Source: an uncultured Lachnospiraceae bacterium
Lineage (GTDB): Bacteria; Bacillota; Clostridia; Lachnospirales; Lachnospiraceae
NCBI GenBank assembly: GCA_902797015.1
Contig: CADBRG010000309.1
Location: 1-6,158 of the forward strand
DNA length: 6,158 nt
Reading direction: 5' to 3'
In this document: piece after piece, positions 1 to 6,158 of the stretch
Layout: each line of letters opens with the position of its first letter
How positions within the stretch are numbered: the first letter of the stretch is position 1
Made by a program: the position numbers and the translations under genes
Notes under the pieces: model-generated
What the model was told of the DNA's origin: nothing
The model's input: the letters and a program-made list of their open reading frames with translations, nothing else
Database searches by the model: none

Positions 1-688
1 CCCAGCCGTTTGAAATCTGAGAAACCGTTACGCTGCTTCCCTTCGGGATCGTCGTCATGATCGACGTGCTGGTGCTGTTACCGGAACGCAGGTTCAGATT
101 CGCATTGATCTTATAAACACCCGCCTGCGCAGATGAAGATGTCGTTGCAGCAGTTGTTACTGCTGTCGCCGTGCTGCCGGAGCCTGTATAACGCAGAATT
201 CCATACCAGGATCCTCTGGAATAATTCAAAACATTGATCTCATTCCCGCCGGAATCACCGGTCTTTCCGTCATAGTTTCTATGCGCACCGACACGCTTTC
301 CGTTTCCGATATAAATCTCGGTATGACCGGATGCCATCAGAATATCCCCTGCCTGCAGTGAGGAAGAGGAACTGAGATCAATCTTAGAAGACGGAATATA
401 CGAAAATCCGTGCTGTGTCAGATTTGAAACCATATTTCCGGAATATGTCGCGCCGCCGGTCTCAAATCCGGCCTGCTTCAGACATGTAATAACAAATGAT
501 GAGCAGTCATAATCAGGTCCCCAGCGGTTGACCATGCTGTAACCATGTGAATTGTCATTCGCAATCGCCAATGCATTACTTACAAACGAACTGATTGATG
601 CTGCTTCCGCATTCTGCGCCGGAACGATGCCGATTCCTGCAACCGTTGACGCAACAAGTGCCGCTGTCAGTATTTTCTTCTGATGCAT
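1..688 (-). CDS. Secreted NlpC/P60-superfamily peptidoglycan hydrolase with SH3b domain (3' end missing)
   Basis: Runs off the left edge; 229 residues are visible. It starts at ATG 688-686 behind a strong AGGAGG ribosome site. Seen: residues 1-30 form a typical signal peptide (basic MHQKK, hydrophobic core at about 6-22, AxA-type site near AEA-A at 27-30). Residues about 33-167 form a compact papain-like domain with DYDCSSF (Cys62 as likely nucleophile), GDIL at 114-117, GHTEIYIG (His122) and a third candidate polar residue, His136, in VGAHRNYDG. This resembles the phage-type Amidase_5 (PF05382) branch of NlpC/P60-like enzymes. A Ser/Thr/Ala-rich linker (about 168-188) leads to the start of an SH3_3 domain (NLNLRSG at 198-203, then IPKGSSVTV), which usually binds cell wall. 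Inferred role: export and cleavage of peptidoglycan peptide or amide bonds during wall turnover. Bond specificity cannot be told. It appears separately transcribed from the upstream operon. More SH3 repeats may follow outside the window. Confidence 0.88.
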   Translation of the reverse strand, partial: MHQKKILTAALVASTVAGIGIVPAQNAEAASISSFVSNALAIANDNSHGYSMVNRWGPDYDCSSFVITCLKQAGFETGGATYSGNMVSNLTQHGFSYIPSSKIDLSSSSSLQAGDILMASGHTEIYIGNGKRVGAHRNYDGKTGDSGGNEINVLNYSRGSWYGILRYTGSGSTATAVTTAATTSSSAQAGVYKINANLNLRSGNSTSTSIMTTIPKGSSVTVSQISNGW

Positions 689-693
689 GACTT

Positions 694-699
694 CCTCCT
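694..699 (-). promoter_or_regulatory. Ribosome binding site of the wall-hydrolase gene
   Basis: On the minus strand a perfect AGGAGG lies five bases before ATG 688. It fixes the start of the gene, which continues directly into a signal peptide. Confidence 0.85.
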
Positions 700-722
700 G
701 TCGTAATATCGTTTCCTATAAC

Positions 723-764
723 TTTTCAGATTCCCGCCTCTATGTTCCGTATATATTCTGAAAA
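723..764. repeat. 8-bp inverted repeat in the leader of the wall-hydrolase gene
   Basis: The arms are TTTTCAGA (723-730) and TCTGAAAA (757-764), separated by 26 bases. If the proposed promoter is right, the arms lie within the 5' leader and could form a weak AU-rich hairpin or flank a protein-binding site. No known riboswitch or leader family is recognised. A chance origin is quite possible in such AT-rich sequence. Confidence 0.3.
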
Positions 765-783
765 CCTGAACAGTTGCCTATAG

Positions 784-817
784 TTATAAAAATTGTATCA
801 CCAGTTTTTTTCTGGTG
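784..817 (-). terminator. Probable Rho-independent terminator after the GH13 gene
   Basis: Minus strand: CACCAG (817-812), seven A residues as loop (811-805), CTGGTG (804-799), then ATACAATTTTTATAA. The perfect 6-bp stem begins 13 bases after the GH13 stop codon and is followed by an imperfect U tract. This suits the end of the tilS-hpt-ftsH-GH13 unit. The stem is short and the U tract is interrupted, so read-through into the wall-hydrolase gene is possible. Confidence 0.5.
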
Positions 818-820
818 CAA
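792..820 (-). promoter_or_regulatory. Candidate sigma-A-type promoter for the wall-hydrolase gene
   Basis: Minus strand: TTGCAC (820-815; three of six match the -35 consensus), a 17-base spacer, then TACAAT (797-792; five of six match the -10 consensus), preceded by TG-A to make an extended -10. Transcription would begin near 785, giving a leader of about 97 bases. It is the best match I found by eye in the 141-bp gap. It overlaps the putative terminator hairpin of the upstream gene almost completely. Confidence 0.4.
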
Positions 821-829
821 TACGAACTT

Positions 830-2887
830 TTATATGGTTTCGTCAGTCTCTTCATCCCAACGCATCATGATTGATGCATGCTTTGGCAAAGCAATGTCCA
901 ATACACCGTGTTCCACCGGATACATCAGTTCTTTGTCCGAATAACCGGTCTCATTCGTATACATTACCAGTGTCAGCTCTGCCTGAAGCGGCACACCTGC
1001 TTTCCAGACATCAATCGTGCACTCTCTGGAATAGTCATCGTTATTCACGATCACAATAACCGCATGCCCTTTTTGAAAACGTCCGTAACCGATTACATTT
1101 TTTGCTCTGTAGAGTTCGATCAAAGACCCCGTCCGAAGGACAGGCAGTTCCTTATGCAGTGCAATGATACTGCGATGGAACTCGATCAGGCTTTTATCCT
1201 CACGCCCCCACGGATACGCACGCCTGTTGTCAGGATCCGTAAATCCGCACAGTCCTGCTTCATCTCCGTAATACAGTGTCGGTGCGCCCGGCCATGTCAT
1301 CTGGATCACAACTGCTGCGCGGAAAACACCTTTGTTAATACCTTCCGATGCTGCAGCTGCGCCGAGGTTGACGGCACGCCCGACCTTATGGTTGGTCCTT
1401 GTCAGGAATCTGGAATGGTCGTGATTGGAAAGCTGGTTCATCGCGCAGTTCAATGATGAAGTCGAAAACCTTGCCATGTGATAGCGCATCGCTTCAAAAA
1501 AGGCATCCGGATTGCCCAGAAGATCCGGGCGGAATCCTTCACTGTGCTTTTCCATGCCTGTCAAAAACCAGGAAACCGGTTCCATAAAAGCGTCATAATT
1601 CATGACGGTATCCCATTGATCGCCCTGCAGCCAGTCAGAAGGATCACCGTAATGCTCCGCGATGATCACCGCCTCCGGATTTGCTTCCTTGACAGCTCTG
1701 CGGAACTTCTTCCAGAACCTGTGATTATACTCTTTACTGTGGCCTAAGTCTGCCGCAACATCCAAACGCCATCCGTCCGCATTATAGGGCGGTGATACCC
1801 ATTTTTTTCCTATCTCCAAAATATACTTTTCCAGCTTTTTGGAGTTCTCATAATTAAGCTTTGGCAGAGTGTCATGTCCCCACCAGCCATCATAGGATCC
1901 GTTCTGCGGATAGGCATTTTCATCATAAAACCGGAAGAAATCATGATAGGGACTGTCTTTTTCAAAATAAGCCCCGGTCTCATATCCTTCTTCTTTTGAA
2001 TAGATCCCCTCCCGATCAAGCCATTTATGGAAGGAACCGCAATGATTGAAGACCCCGTCAATGATAACGCGGATCCCTTCTGCATGTGCCTGCTCCACAA
2101 GCTGTGCAAAAAGTGCGTTTCCCGCCTCCAGATTCCTGCGGTCTGTCACGCGCCTGATATAGCCTGTTGCCTCCGAATTATCATTGCTGCCCTTTGGAAG
2201 GACTGTCTCATCATCTTCAACGATCACGCCAAAATGAGGATCGATATAATCATAATCCTGTGTATCATATTTATGACTTGACGGCGATACAAACAACGGA
2301 TTAAAGTAGATCACTTCGATTCCGAGTTTTTTGAGATAGGGAAGTTTTTGAATAACGCCTGCCAGATCGCCACCGTAAAAATCCGTCACGTCGAAATCTC
2401 CCGGCGGACGGCTCCAGTTATCGATCTTTCTAACCTGTCTTTTGATATAAAAATATTCGCCTTCCCTGACATCATTGGAAGGGTCGCCGTTATAGAAACG
2501 ATCTGTGAAGATCTGATACATCACGGCTCCCTTTGCCCAGTCCGGTGTGGAAAATCCCGGCACAAGTGCAAAGTCATAGATCGGCTGATGCACTTCGCAA
2601 CAGCCGATCTTATTATATACCCAGTTCTGATCACCCATTCGGATCCGAAAATGATATCTGATCGGCGCATGTCCCATCCGGATCTGCATTTCATAAAACG
2701 TAAAGACCCCGACTGTTTCTGCCCGCTTCATCGCAAGTGCGATCCCGCCATAGCAGAGGAATACGGTAAGTGTCTTTTCCGTCGCAGCACGAAATCGGAT
2801 TCGGATCAGATCATTTTCTTTTGGTTCTGCAGGGTCACAATAATCAGTTGTCTGATCACTGAAAAAGGTTTGTGTAATTTCATTCAT
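830..2887 (-). CDS. Cytoplasmic GH13 alpha-glucan hydrolase, neopullulanase/cyclomaltodextrinase-like
   Basis: 685 residues with no signal peptide, so probably acting on imported maltodextrins. Residues about 25-105 look like an N-terminal beta-sandwich (CBM34-like) preceding the catalytic barrel, which begins near AVMYQIFTDRF (121-131). All GH13 signature regions are present: DGVFNH (277-282), GWRLDVAAD with nucleophile Asp376, IIAEH with acid/base Glu411, and LSNHD with Asp490. Region V, LPKLN (341-345), is close to the MPKLN that marks the neopullulanase/cyclomaltodextrinase/maltogenic amylase group. About 585-680 is the usual C-terminal beta domain. Between DPHFG (217-220) and beta-strand 3 there is an extra segment of about 35 residues. 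Activity on alpha-1,4 links, perhaps also alpha-1,6, is expected from the family; exact substrate and subfamily (GH13_20 or GH13_39-like) are unclear. ATG 2887 lies three bases after the ftsH stop, with only a weak Shine-Dalgarno, so translation is probably coupled to ftsH. Stop TAA is followed by a probable terminator. Confidence 0.93.
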   Translation of the reverse strand: MNEITQTFFSDQTTDYCDPAEPKENDLIRIRFRAATEKTLTVFLCYGGIALAMKRAETVGVFTFYEMQIRMGHAPIRYHFRIRMGDQNWVYNKIGCCEVHQPIYDFALVPGFSTPDWAKGAVMYQIFTDRFYNGDPSNDVREGEYFYIKRQVRKIDNWSRPPGDFDVTDFYGGDLAGVIQKLPYLKKLGIEVIYFNPLFVSPSSHKYDTQDYDYIDPHFGVIVEDDETVLPKGSNDNSEATGYIRRVTDRRNLEAGNALFAQLVEQAHAEGIRVIIDGVFNHCGSFHKWLDREGIYSKEEGYETGAYFEKDSPYHDFFRFYDENAYPQNGSYDGWWGHDTLPKLNYENSKKLEKYILEIGKKWVSPPYNADGWRLDVAADLGHSKEYNHRFWKKFRRAVKEANPEAVIIAEHYGDPSDWLQGDQWDTVMNYDAFMEPVSWFLTGMEKHSEGFRPDLLGNPDAFFEAMRYHMARFSTSSLNCAMNQLSNHDHSRFLTRTNHKVGRAVNLGAAAASEGINKGVFRAAVVIQMTWPGAPTLYYGDEAGLCGFTDPDNRRAYPWGREDKSLIEFHRSIIALHKELPVLRTGSLIELYRAKNVIGYGRFQKGHAVIVIVNNDDYSRECTIDVWKAGVPLQAELTLVMYTNETGYSDKELMYPVEHGVLDIALPKHASIMMRWDEETDETI

Positions 2888-2890
2888 ACT

Positions 2891-4744
2891 TTATTCTTCA
2901 GCAAATTCACTCTCATTTACCACCACATTGTCCCCAAAGAGTGCTTCGAATTCATTGCGGTGAATTTTTTCTTTTTCAATCAGAAGTGCTGCGCAGGCAT
3001 GTAATACTTTTTCATGCGCTAAGATGATCGCCTTTGCCTTTGCATAGCATTCATCAATGATGCGCTTGACTTCTGTGTCGATCACAGTCGCCGTATGTTC
3101 GCCGTATGCTCTCGAATGTGCCAGATCGCGTCCGATGAATACTTCATTATCCTCATCGGAGTAATTGATCAGGCCGACATTTTCTGACATACCATACTTT
3201 GTAACCATGGCCTTTGCGATCTGTGTCGCCTGCTTGATATCCTGAGACGCACCGGTCGTCACGTCGTCAAAGATCAGCTCTTCTGCAATACGTCCGCCGA
3301 ATGCAACCATGATATCCTGCAGCATCTTGCCCTTCGTGTTGAACATATCATCCCGTTCCGGAAGCGGCATGGTATAGCCCGCAGCGCCAAGTCCCGTCGG
3401 AATAATGGAAACGCTGTAGACCGGTCCGACATCCGGAAGCACATGGAACAGGATCGCATGTCCTGCCTCGTGGTATGCCGTGATCCGTTTTTCCTTGTCG
3501 GAAACCACACGACTCTTCTTTTCTGTTCCGATACCGACCTTTACGAAGGAGCGGCGGATATCATCCTGGCGGATGAACGCTCTTTTTTCTCTGGCTGCCA
3601 GGATCGCTGCCTCATTCATCAGGTTCTCAAGATCCGCGCCGGTGAATCCTGCTGTCGTCTGAGCGATCTGCTGCAGATCAACATCATCTCCGATCGGTTT
3701 GTTTCTGGAGTGTACTTTCAGGATTTCTTCCCTGCCCTTGACATCCGGTCTTCCTACTACAACCTTGCGGTCAAACCGTCCAGGACGCAGGATCGCCGGA
3801 TCCAGGATGTCGACACGGTTGGTCGCTGCCATGACAATGATGCCTTCGTTTACGCCAAAGCCATCCATCTCAACCAGCAGCTGGTTCAATGTCTGCTCTC
3901 TCTCATCGTGTCCGCCGCCAAGACCTGTGCCTCGTCTTCTTGCTACGGCATCGATCTCATCGATGAATACGATACACGGCGCATTTTTCTTGGCATTGTC
4001 AAACAGGTCACGCACTCTGGATGCGCCGACACCGACAAACATTTCTACAAAGTCCGAACCGGAAATTGAGAAAAACGGTACGCCGGCCTCACCGGAAACT
4101 GCTTTTGCAAGAAGTGTCTTACCGGTTCCGGGAGGGCCCTCTAAAAGAACACCCTTCGGAATCCGTGCACCAAGCTTGGTATAACGCGTCGGATCTCTAA
4201 GGAAATCAACGATCTCTGCGAGCTCCTCTTTTTCCTCCTGGAGTCCCGCCACATCACTGAAGTTAACTTTGACATTTTCTCCGGTGGTCATCGTCGCACC
4301 ACTCTTGCCAAAGTTCATCATCTTGCCATTGGCTCCACCGCCGCCGGCGCCTCTTGTCATCATCACAAAGAATACGACCAGAATGATGATCATGATGATA
4401 TTCGGCAAAACAGCGCTGACAAAGCTCTCACCCGGCACATTCCGCAGTGTGTAAAGATCGGTTTCTCCTTCTTTATCGAGATACTCCTGCACATCGTTTA
4501 CGTCAGAAACATAAACCTGCTTTCTCTCACCGTCTGTCGTCGTAACACGAAGGATACCGGTCGGCACCTCTTCGTTCTGGGCAATGACAACCTCTTCGAT
4601 CTTTTCGTTTTTGACATCGTTTTTAAACTGCTGATAGGTATACGTGTCCGCGCTCTGAGAATTCCTGTTCATTGCCGAAAAAACGGCCATGAATAAGATG
4701 ATGATGCAAATGTATACCCATAATCCTCTGCTGGCTCTTCTCAA
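2891..4744 (-). CDS. ftsH: ATP-dependent zinc metalloprotease FtsH
   Basis: 617 residues, slightly shorter at the C-terminus than the 640 or so typical of the family. FtsH is a hexameric inner-membrane AAA+ protease that extracts and degrades damaged membrane proteins and short-lived regulators. Seen in order: membrane segment 1 (about 8-24), an extracytoplasmic FtsH_ext domain (about 34-105), membrane segment 2 (about 111-129), a glycine-rich linker (131-148), Walker A GPPGTGKT (203-210), pore loop MFVGVG (235-240), Walker B VFIDEID (259-265), second region of homology ending LRPGRFD with likely arginine fingers Arg320 and Arg323, zinc site HEAGH (425-429) and third zinc ligand Asp502 in GASQDIKQAT. 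No key residue is missing. The start is TTG (4744-4742), four bases after the hpt stop, with GAGGAA seven bases upstream inside the last hpt codons. The next in-frame ATG is at codon 19, inside membrane segment 1, so TTG is preferred. Confidence 0.98.
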   Translation of the reverse strand: MRRASRGLWVYICIIILFMAVFSAMNRNSQSADTYTYQQFKNDVKNEKIEEVVIAQNEEVPTGILRVTTTDGERKQVYVSDVNDVQEYLDKEGETDLYTLRNVPGESFVSAVLPNIIMIIILVVFFVMMTRGAGGGGANGKMMNFGKSGATMTTGENVKVNFSDVAGLQEEKEELAEIVDFLRDPTRYTKLGARIPKGVLLEGPPGTGKTLLAKAVSGEAGVPFFSISGSDFVEMFVGVGASRVRDLFDNAKKNAPCIVFIDEIDAVARRRGTGLGGGHDEREQTLNQLLVEMDGFGVNEGIIVMAATNRVDILDPAILRPGRFDRKVVVGRPDVKGREEILKVHSRNKPIGDDVDLQQIAQTTAGFTGADLENLMNEAAILAAREKRAFIRQDDIRRSFVKVGIGTEKKSRVVSDKEKRITAYHEAGHAILFHVLPDVGPVYSVSIIPTGLGAAGYTMPLPERDDMFNTKGKMLQDIMVAFGGRIAEELIFDDVTTGASQDIKQATQIAKAMVTKYGMSENVGLINYSDEDNEVFIGRDLAHSRAYGEHTATVIDTEVKRIIDECYAKAKAIILAHEKVLHACAALLIEKEKIHRNEFEALFGDNVVVNESEFAEE

Positions 4745-4748
4745 TTTC

Positions 4749-5285
4749 CTATTCCTCGTCTTCTAAAAACTCTATAATTCCGATATACGGCAGGTTGCGG
4801 TATCTCTGTGCATAATCCAGTCCGTAACCCACAACAAACTTATCCGGGATCCGATAACCGCAATAATCAATCGGGACCTCATTGATCCGTCGATCCGGCT
4901 TATCCAGCAATGCGCAAAGCGATACACTTTTTGCACCGCGACGCTTCAGCTCTTCCAAAAGATATGACATGGTCCTTCCGGTATCGATGATATCCTCTAC
5001 CACCAGAACATCCTGGCCGATCACATGGTCATCCAGATCCTTTTGCACATTCAGGACACCTGAAGACTCTGTGCTGTTCCCATAACTGGAAACTGCCATG
5101 AAATCCATTTCAACCGGTACGCTCAGGCGCTTTGCCAGTTCACAGCCGAAAAAACAGCCGCCTTTTAAAATACAGACAAGCTTGATCGTCTTCCCCGCAT
5201 AATCATTGCTGATCTGCGCTCCTAATTCCCGTATTCTTTTTCCAATCTCTTCCTCAGAAATCAATTCTCTGACGGATTCTGTCAT
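4749..5285 (-). CDS. hpt: Hypoxanthine phosphoribosyltransferase (purine salvage)
   Basis: 178 residues, the normal length for bacterial HPRT. It transfers phosphoribosyl from PRPP to hypoxanthine (and often guanine), giving IMP or GMP in the cytoplasm. Seen: Lys-Gly-Gly (41-43, the loop that contacts pyrophosphate), the flexible SSYG loop (66-69), the PRPP-binding signature VVEDIIDTG (95-103), and the base-recognition segment around DKFVVGYGLDY (148-158). The frame is open up to an ATG at 5312, adding nine basic residues (MRRLQRRDD), but ATG 5285 is chosen: it has AAAGGAG with a seven-base spacer and forms an ATGA overlap with the tilS stop. The stop TAG is four bases before ftsH. tilS-hpt-ftsH order is conserved in many Bacillota; in Listeria and Bacillus, TilS and HprT have been reported to influence ftsH expression together, which may or may not apply here. 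Confidence 0.96.
   Translation of the reverse strand: MTESVRELISEEEIGKRIRELGAQISNDYAGKTIKLVCILKGGCFFGCELAKRLSVPVEMDFMAVSSYGNSTESSGVLNVQKDLDDHVIGQDVLVVEDIIDTGRTMSYLLEELKRRGAKSVSLCALLDKPDRRINEVPIDYCGYRIPDKFVVGYGLDYAQRYRNLPYIGIIEFLEDEE
4752..4757 (-). promoter_or_regulatory. Ribosome binding site fixing the TTG start of ftsH
   Basis: GAGGAA on the minus strand lies seven bases before TTG 4744 and overlaps the final codons of hpt. Its spacing supports a non-ATG start and translational coupling between hpt and ftsH. Confidence 0.7.
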
Positions 5286-6158
5286 ATCGTCTCTCCTTTG
5301 GAGTCTGCGCATGTCACTTCAAGAACCAGAACACGCTTTGTCTCTTTCGTCACTTTATAAGCTTCACTGATTCGCCGGCCAATGACCCAGACAATATGGC
5401 TTCCGTCTGCAAGCAACAGTACGCTGTCACGCTCCTTTGCCGGAATTTTTTCATTCACCATATAGTCCTGAATGCTTTTATGACCGCCATTTTTACCAAT
5501 CTGCAGATAATCACCGATTTTTCTTCCCCGGATTTGCAGACTAATCTTTATTTTATCATAATCAAACCATTTCGTATATGGATTTCGGGGGATTTTTTCT
5601 TCCTTCCCGTCATATGAAATGATTTTGGCCTCTATAAAACGATCTCTCCCCAACGAGGTCCTGCCCGGAATCTGCAAAAATATGCCAGATGCATCATTTT
5701 CCGGAGCATCACACGCCTCTTGATATCCCGGTACGGACGCCTCTTCTGTCTGTCTTCGGATCAGAATTGCGTCATAGGTTCGCTCTGCCACCATATCGTA
5801 TGGGAGATCCACCTGTTTTCCCACCTGTTTATGGGCAAGTGCGCAAACACTTTTTACATGCTCACGCGTCAGATCTTTTGTACTTCCGGCCACATGGTGC
5901 AGTGTTCTGTAAACGAGATGCTCTGCGACGACCGGATCGGCACCGGACAGTTTTTCGATCGCAAGCGTCCCCTCACACGATGTATCCCTGCAGAGTTCCT
6001 CTGACGCATGGTCCAGAAATTCTGTCGTTTTCCTGAGCATCTCTGCTGTTTCTGCCATATGAAAAACAGCTGATGCGTTGATTTCTTTTAACTTTGGCAG
6101 CACCTCTGCGCGGATCAGATTCCTGCTAAGCGAAACATCTGTATTTGTCTCATCCACG
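5282..6158 (-). CDS. tilS: tRNA(Ile)-lysidine synthetase, C-terminal part (5' end missing)
   Basis: Runs off the right edge; about 291 C-terminal residues are visible of a protein usually around 450-480 long. The N-terminal PP-loop ATPase domain (SGGxDS) lies outside. TilS attaches lysine to C34 of the CAU anticodon of tRNA-Ile, so that it reads AUA instead of AUG; it is normally essential. Seen, counting from the first full codon (GTG, an internal Val): DETN followed by LSRNLIR (2-16), which closes the catalytic domain in this family; a helical central region (about 20-115); and the C-terminal TilS_C domain (about 200-282) with LQIRGRKIGDYLQIG, GGHKSIQDYMVNEKIP and VWVIGRRISEAYKVT, all typical. 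The gene ends GAGACGATATGA, its TGA overlapping the hpt ATG by four bases (ATGA), which indicates co-translation. Confidence 0.95.
   Translation of the reverse strand, partial: VDETNTDVSLSRNLIRAEVLPKLKEINASAVFHMAETAEMLRKTTEFLDHASEELCRDTSCEGTLAIEKLSGADPVVAEHLVYRTLHHVAGSTKDLTREHVKSVCALAHKQVGKQVDLPYDMVAERTYDAILIRRQTEEASVPGYQEACDAPENDASGIFLQIPGRTSLGRDRFIEAKIISYDGKEEKIPRNPYTKWFDYDKIKISLQIRGRKIGDYLQIGKNGGHKSIQDYMVNEKIPAKERDSVLLLADGSHIVWVIGRRISEAYKVTKETKRVLVLEVTCADSKGETI
5293..5299 (-). promoter_or_regulatory. Ribosome binding site that decides the hpt start
   Basis: AAAGGAG on the minus strand sits inside the last codons of tilS, seven bases before ATG 5285. No such site precedes the alternative ATG at 5312, where the longer reading frame begins. 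Confidence 0.8.

Noticed and set aside
750..755. TATATA as an alternative -10 box for the wall-hydrolase gene
   Set aside because: The hexamer 17 bases upstream (GGCAAC) is a poor -35 match and there is no TG extension. The TTGCAC/TGATACAAT pair fits better.
689..829. Possible small gene, riboswitch or small RNA in the only sizeable gap
   Set aside because: At 141 bp I see only the terminator, promoter and repeat signals described; no known riboswitch core, T-box motif, tRNA or start codon with ribosome site for a small protein stands out.
878..1456. Plus-strand open frame of 192 codons inside the GH13 gene
   Set aside because: It is a shadow of the GH13 C-terminal coding sequence; the product is Cys- and Arg-rich with no recognisable motif.
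2348..3004. Plus-strand open frame of 218 codons
   Set aside because: It is antisense to the GH13 5' end and the ftsH 3' end. Its translation is rich in Cys, His, Ile and Phe with no recognisable domain, and both genes on the other strand are clearly real.
3443..4069. Plus-strand open frame of 208 codons inside ftsH
   Set aside because: It lies fully antisense to the conserved AAA+ and protease domains. No domain is recognisable in its translation.
5396..6036. Several plus-strand open frames opposite tilS
   Set aside because: They overlap each other and the well-conserved TilS C-terminal domain, and none shows a plausible protein family.

Overview
The window looks like a chromosomal segment of a Gram-positive Bacillota, most likely a Clostridia/Lachnospiraceae-type gut bacterium. 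This is inferred from the tilS-hpt-ftsH gene order, the purine-rich Shine-Dalgarno sites, the moderate GC content (judged by eye, near 50%), and a GH13 enzyme and a cell-wall hydrolase of clostridial style. No species can be named from sequence alone. All five genes lie on the minus strand, so transcription runs from high to low coordinates.

Layout in order of transcription: (1) 6158-5282, the C-terminal part of tilS (tRNA-Ile lysidine synthetase), cut by the right edge; (2) 5285-4749, hpt (hypoxanthine phosphoribosyltransferase), whose ATG overlaps the tilS stop as ATGA; (3) 4744-2891, ftsH (membrane AAA+ zinc protease), with a TTG start four bases after the hpt stop; (4) 2887-830, a cytoplasmic GH13 neopullulanase/cyclomaltodextrinase-like enzyme, three bases after ftsH; (5) after a 141-bp gap holding a probable terminator and promoter, 688-1, a secreted NlpC/P60-superfamily peptidoglycan hydrolase with an SH3b domain, cut by the left edge.

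The first four genes are so tightly packed (overlap or gaps of 3-4 bases) that they almost certainly form one transcription unit with translational coupling. The first three are the well-known Bacillota housekeeping cluster for tRNA modification, purine salvage and membrane protein quality control. The alpha-glucan enzyme at its end is the least expected member. The wall hydrolase appears to be a separate unit with its own promoter.

I do not see a previously undescribed system here. The points worth a second look are the coupling of a starch-degrading enzyme to the ftsH operon, an extra segment of about 35 residues in its catalytic domain, and the compact terminator/promoter and leader repeats before the wall-hydrolase gene. 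No RNA genes, CRISPR arrays, insertion sequences or phage attachment sites were found, and no gene-free stretch exceeds 300 bases.
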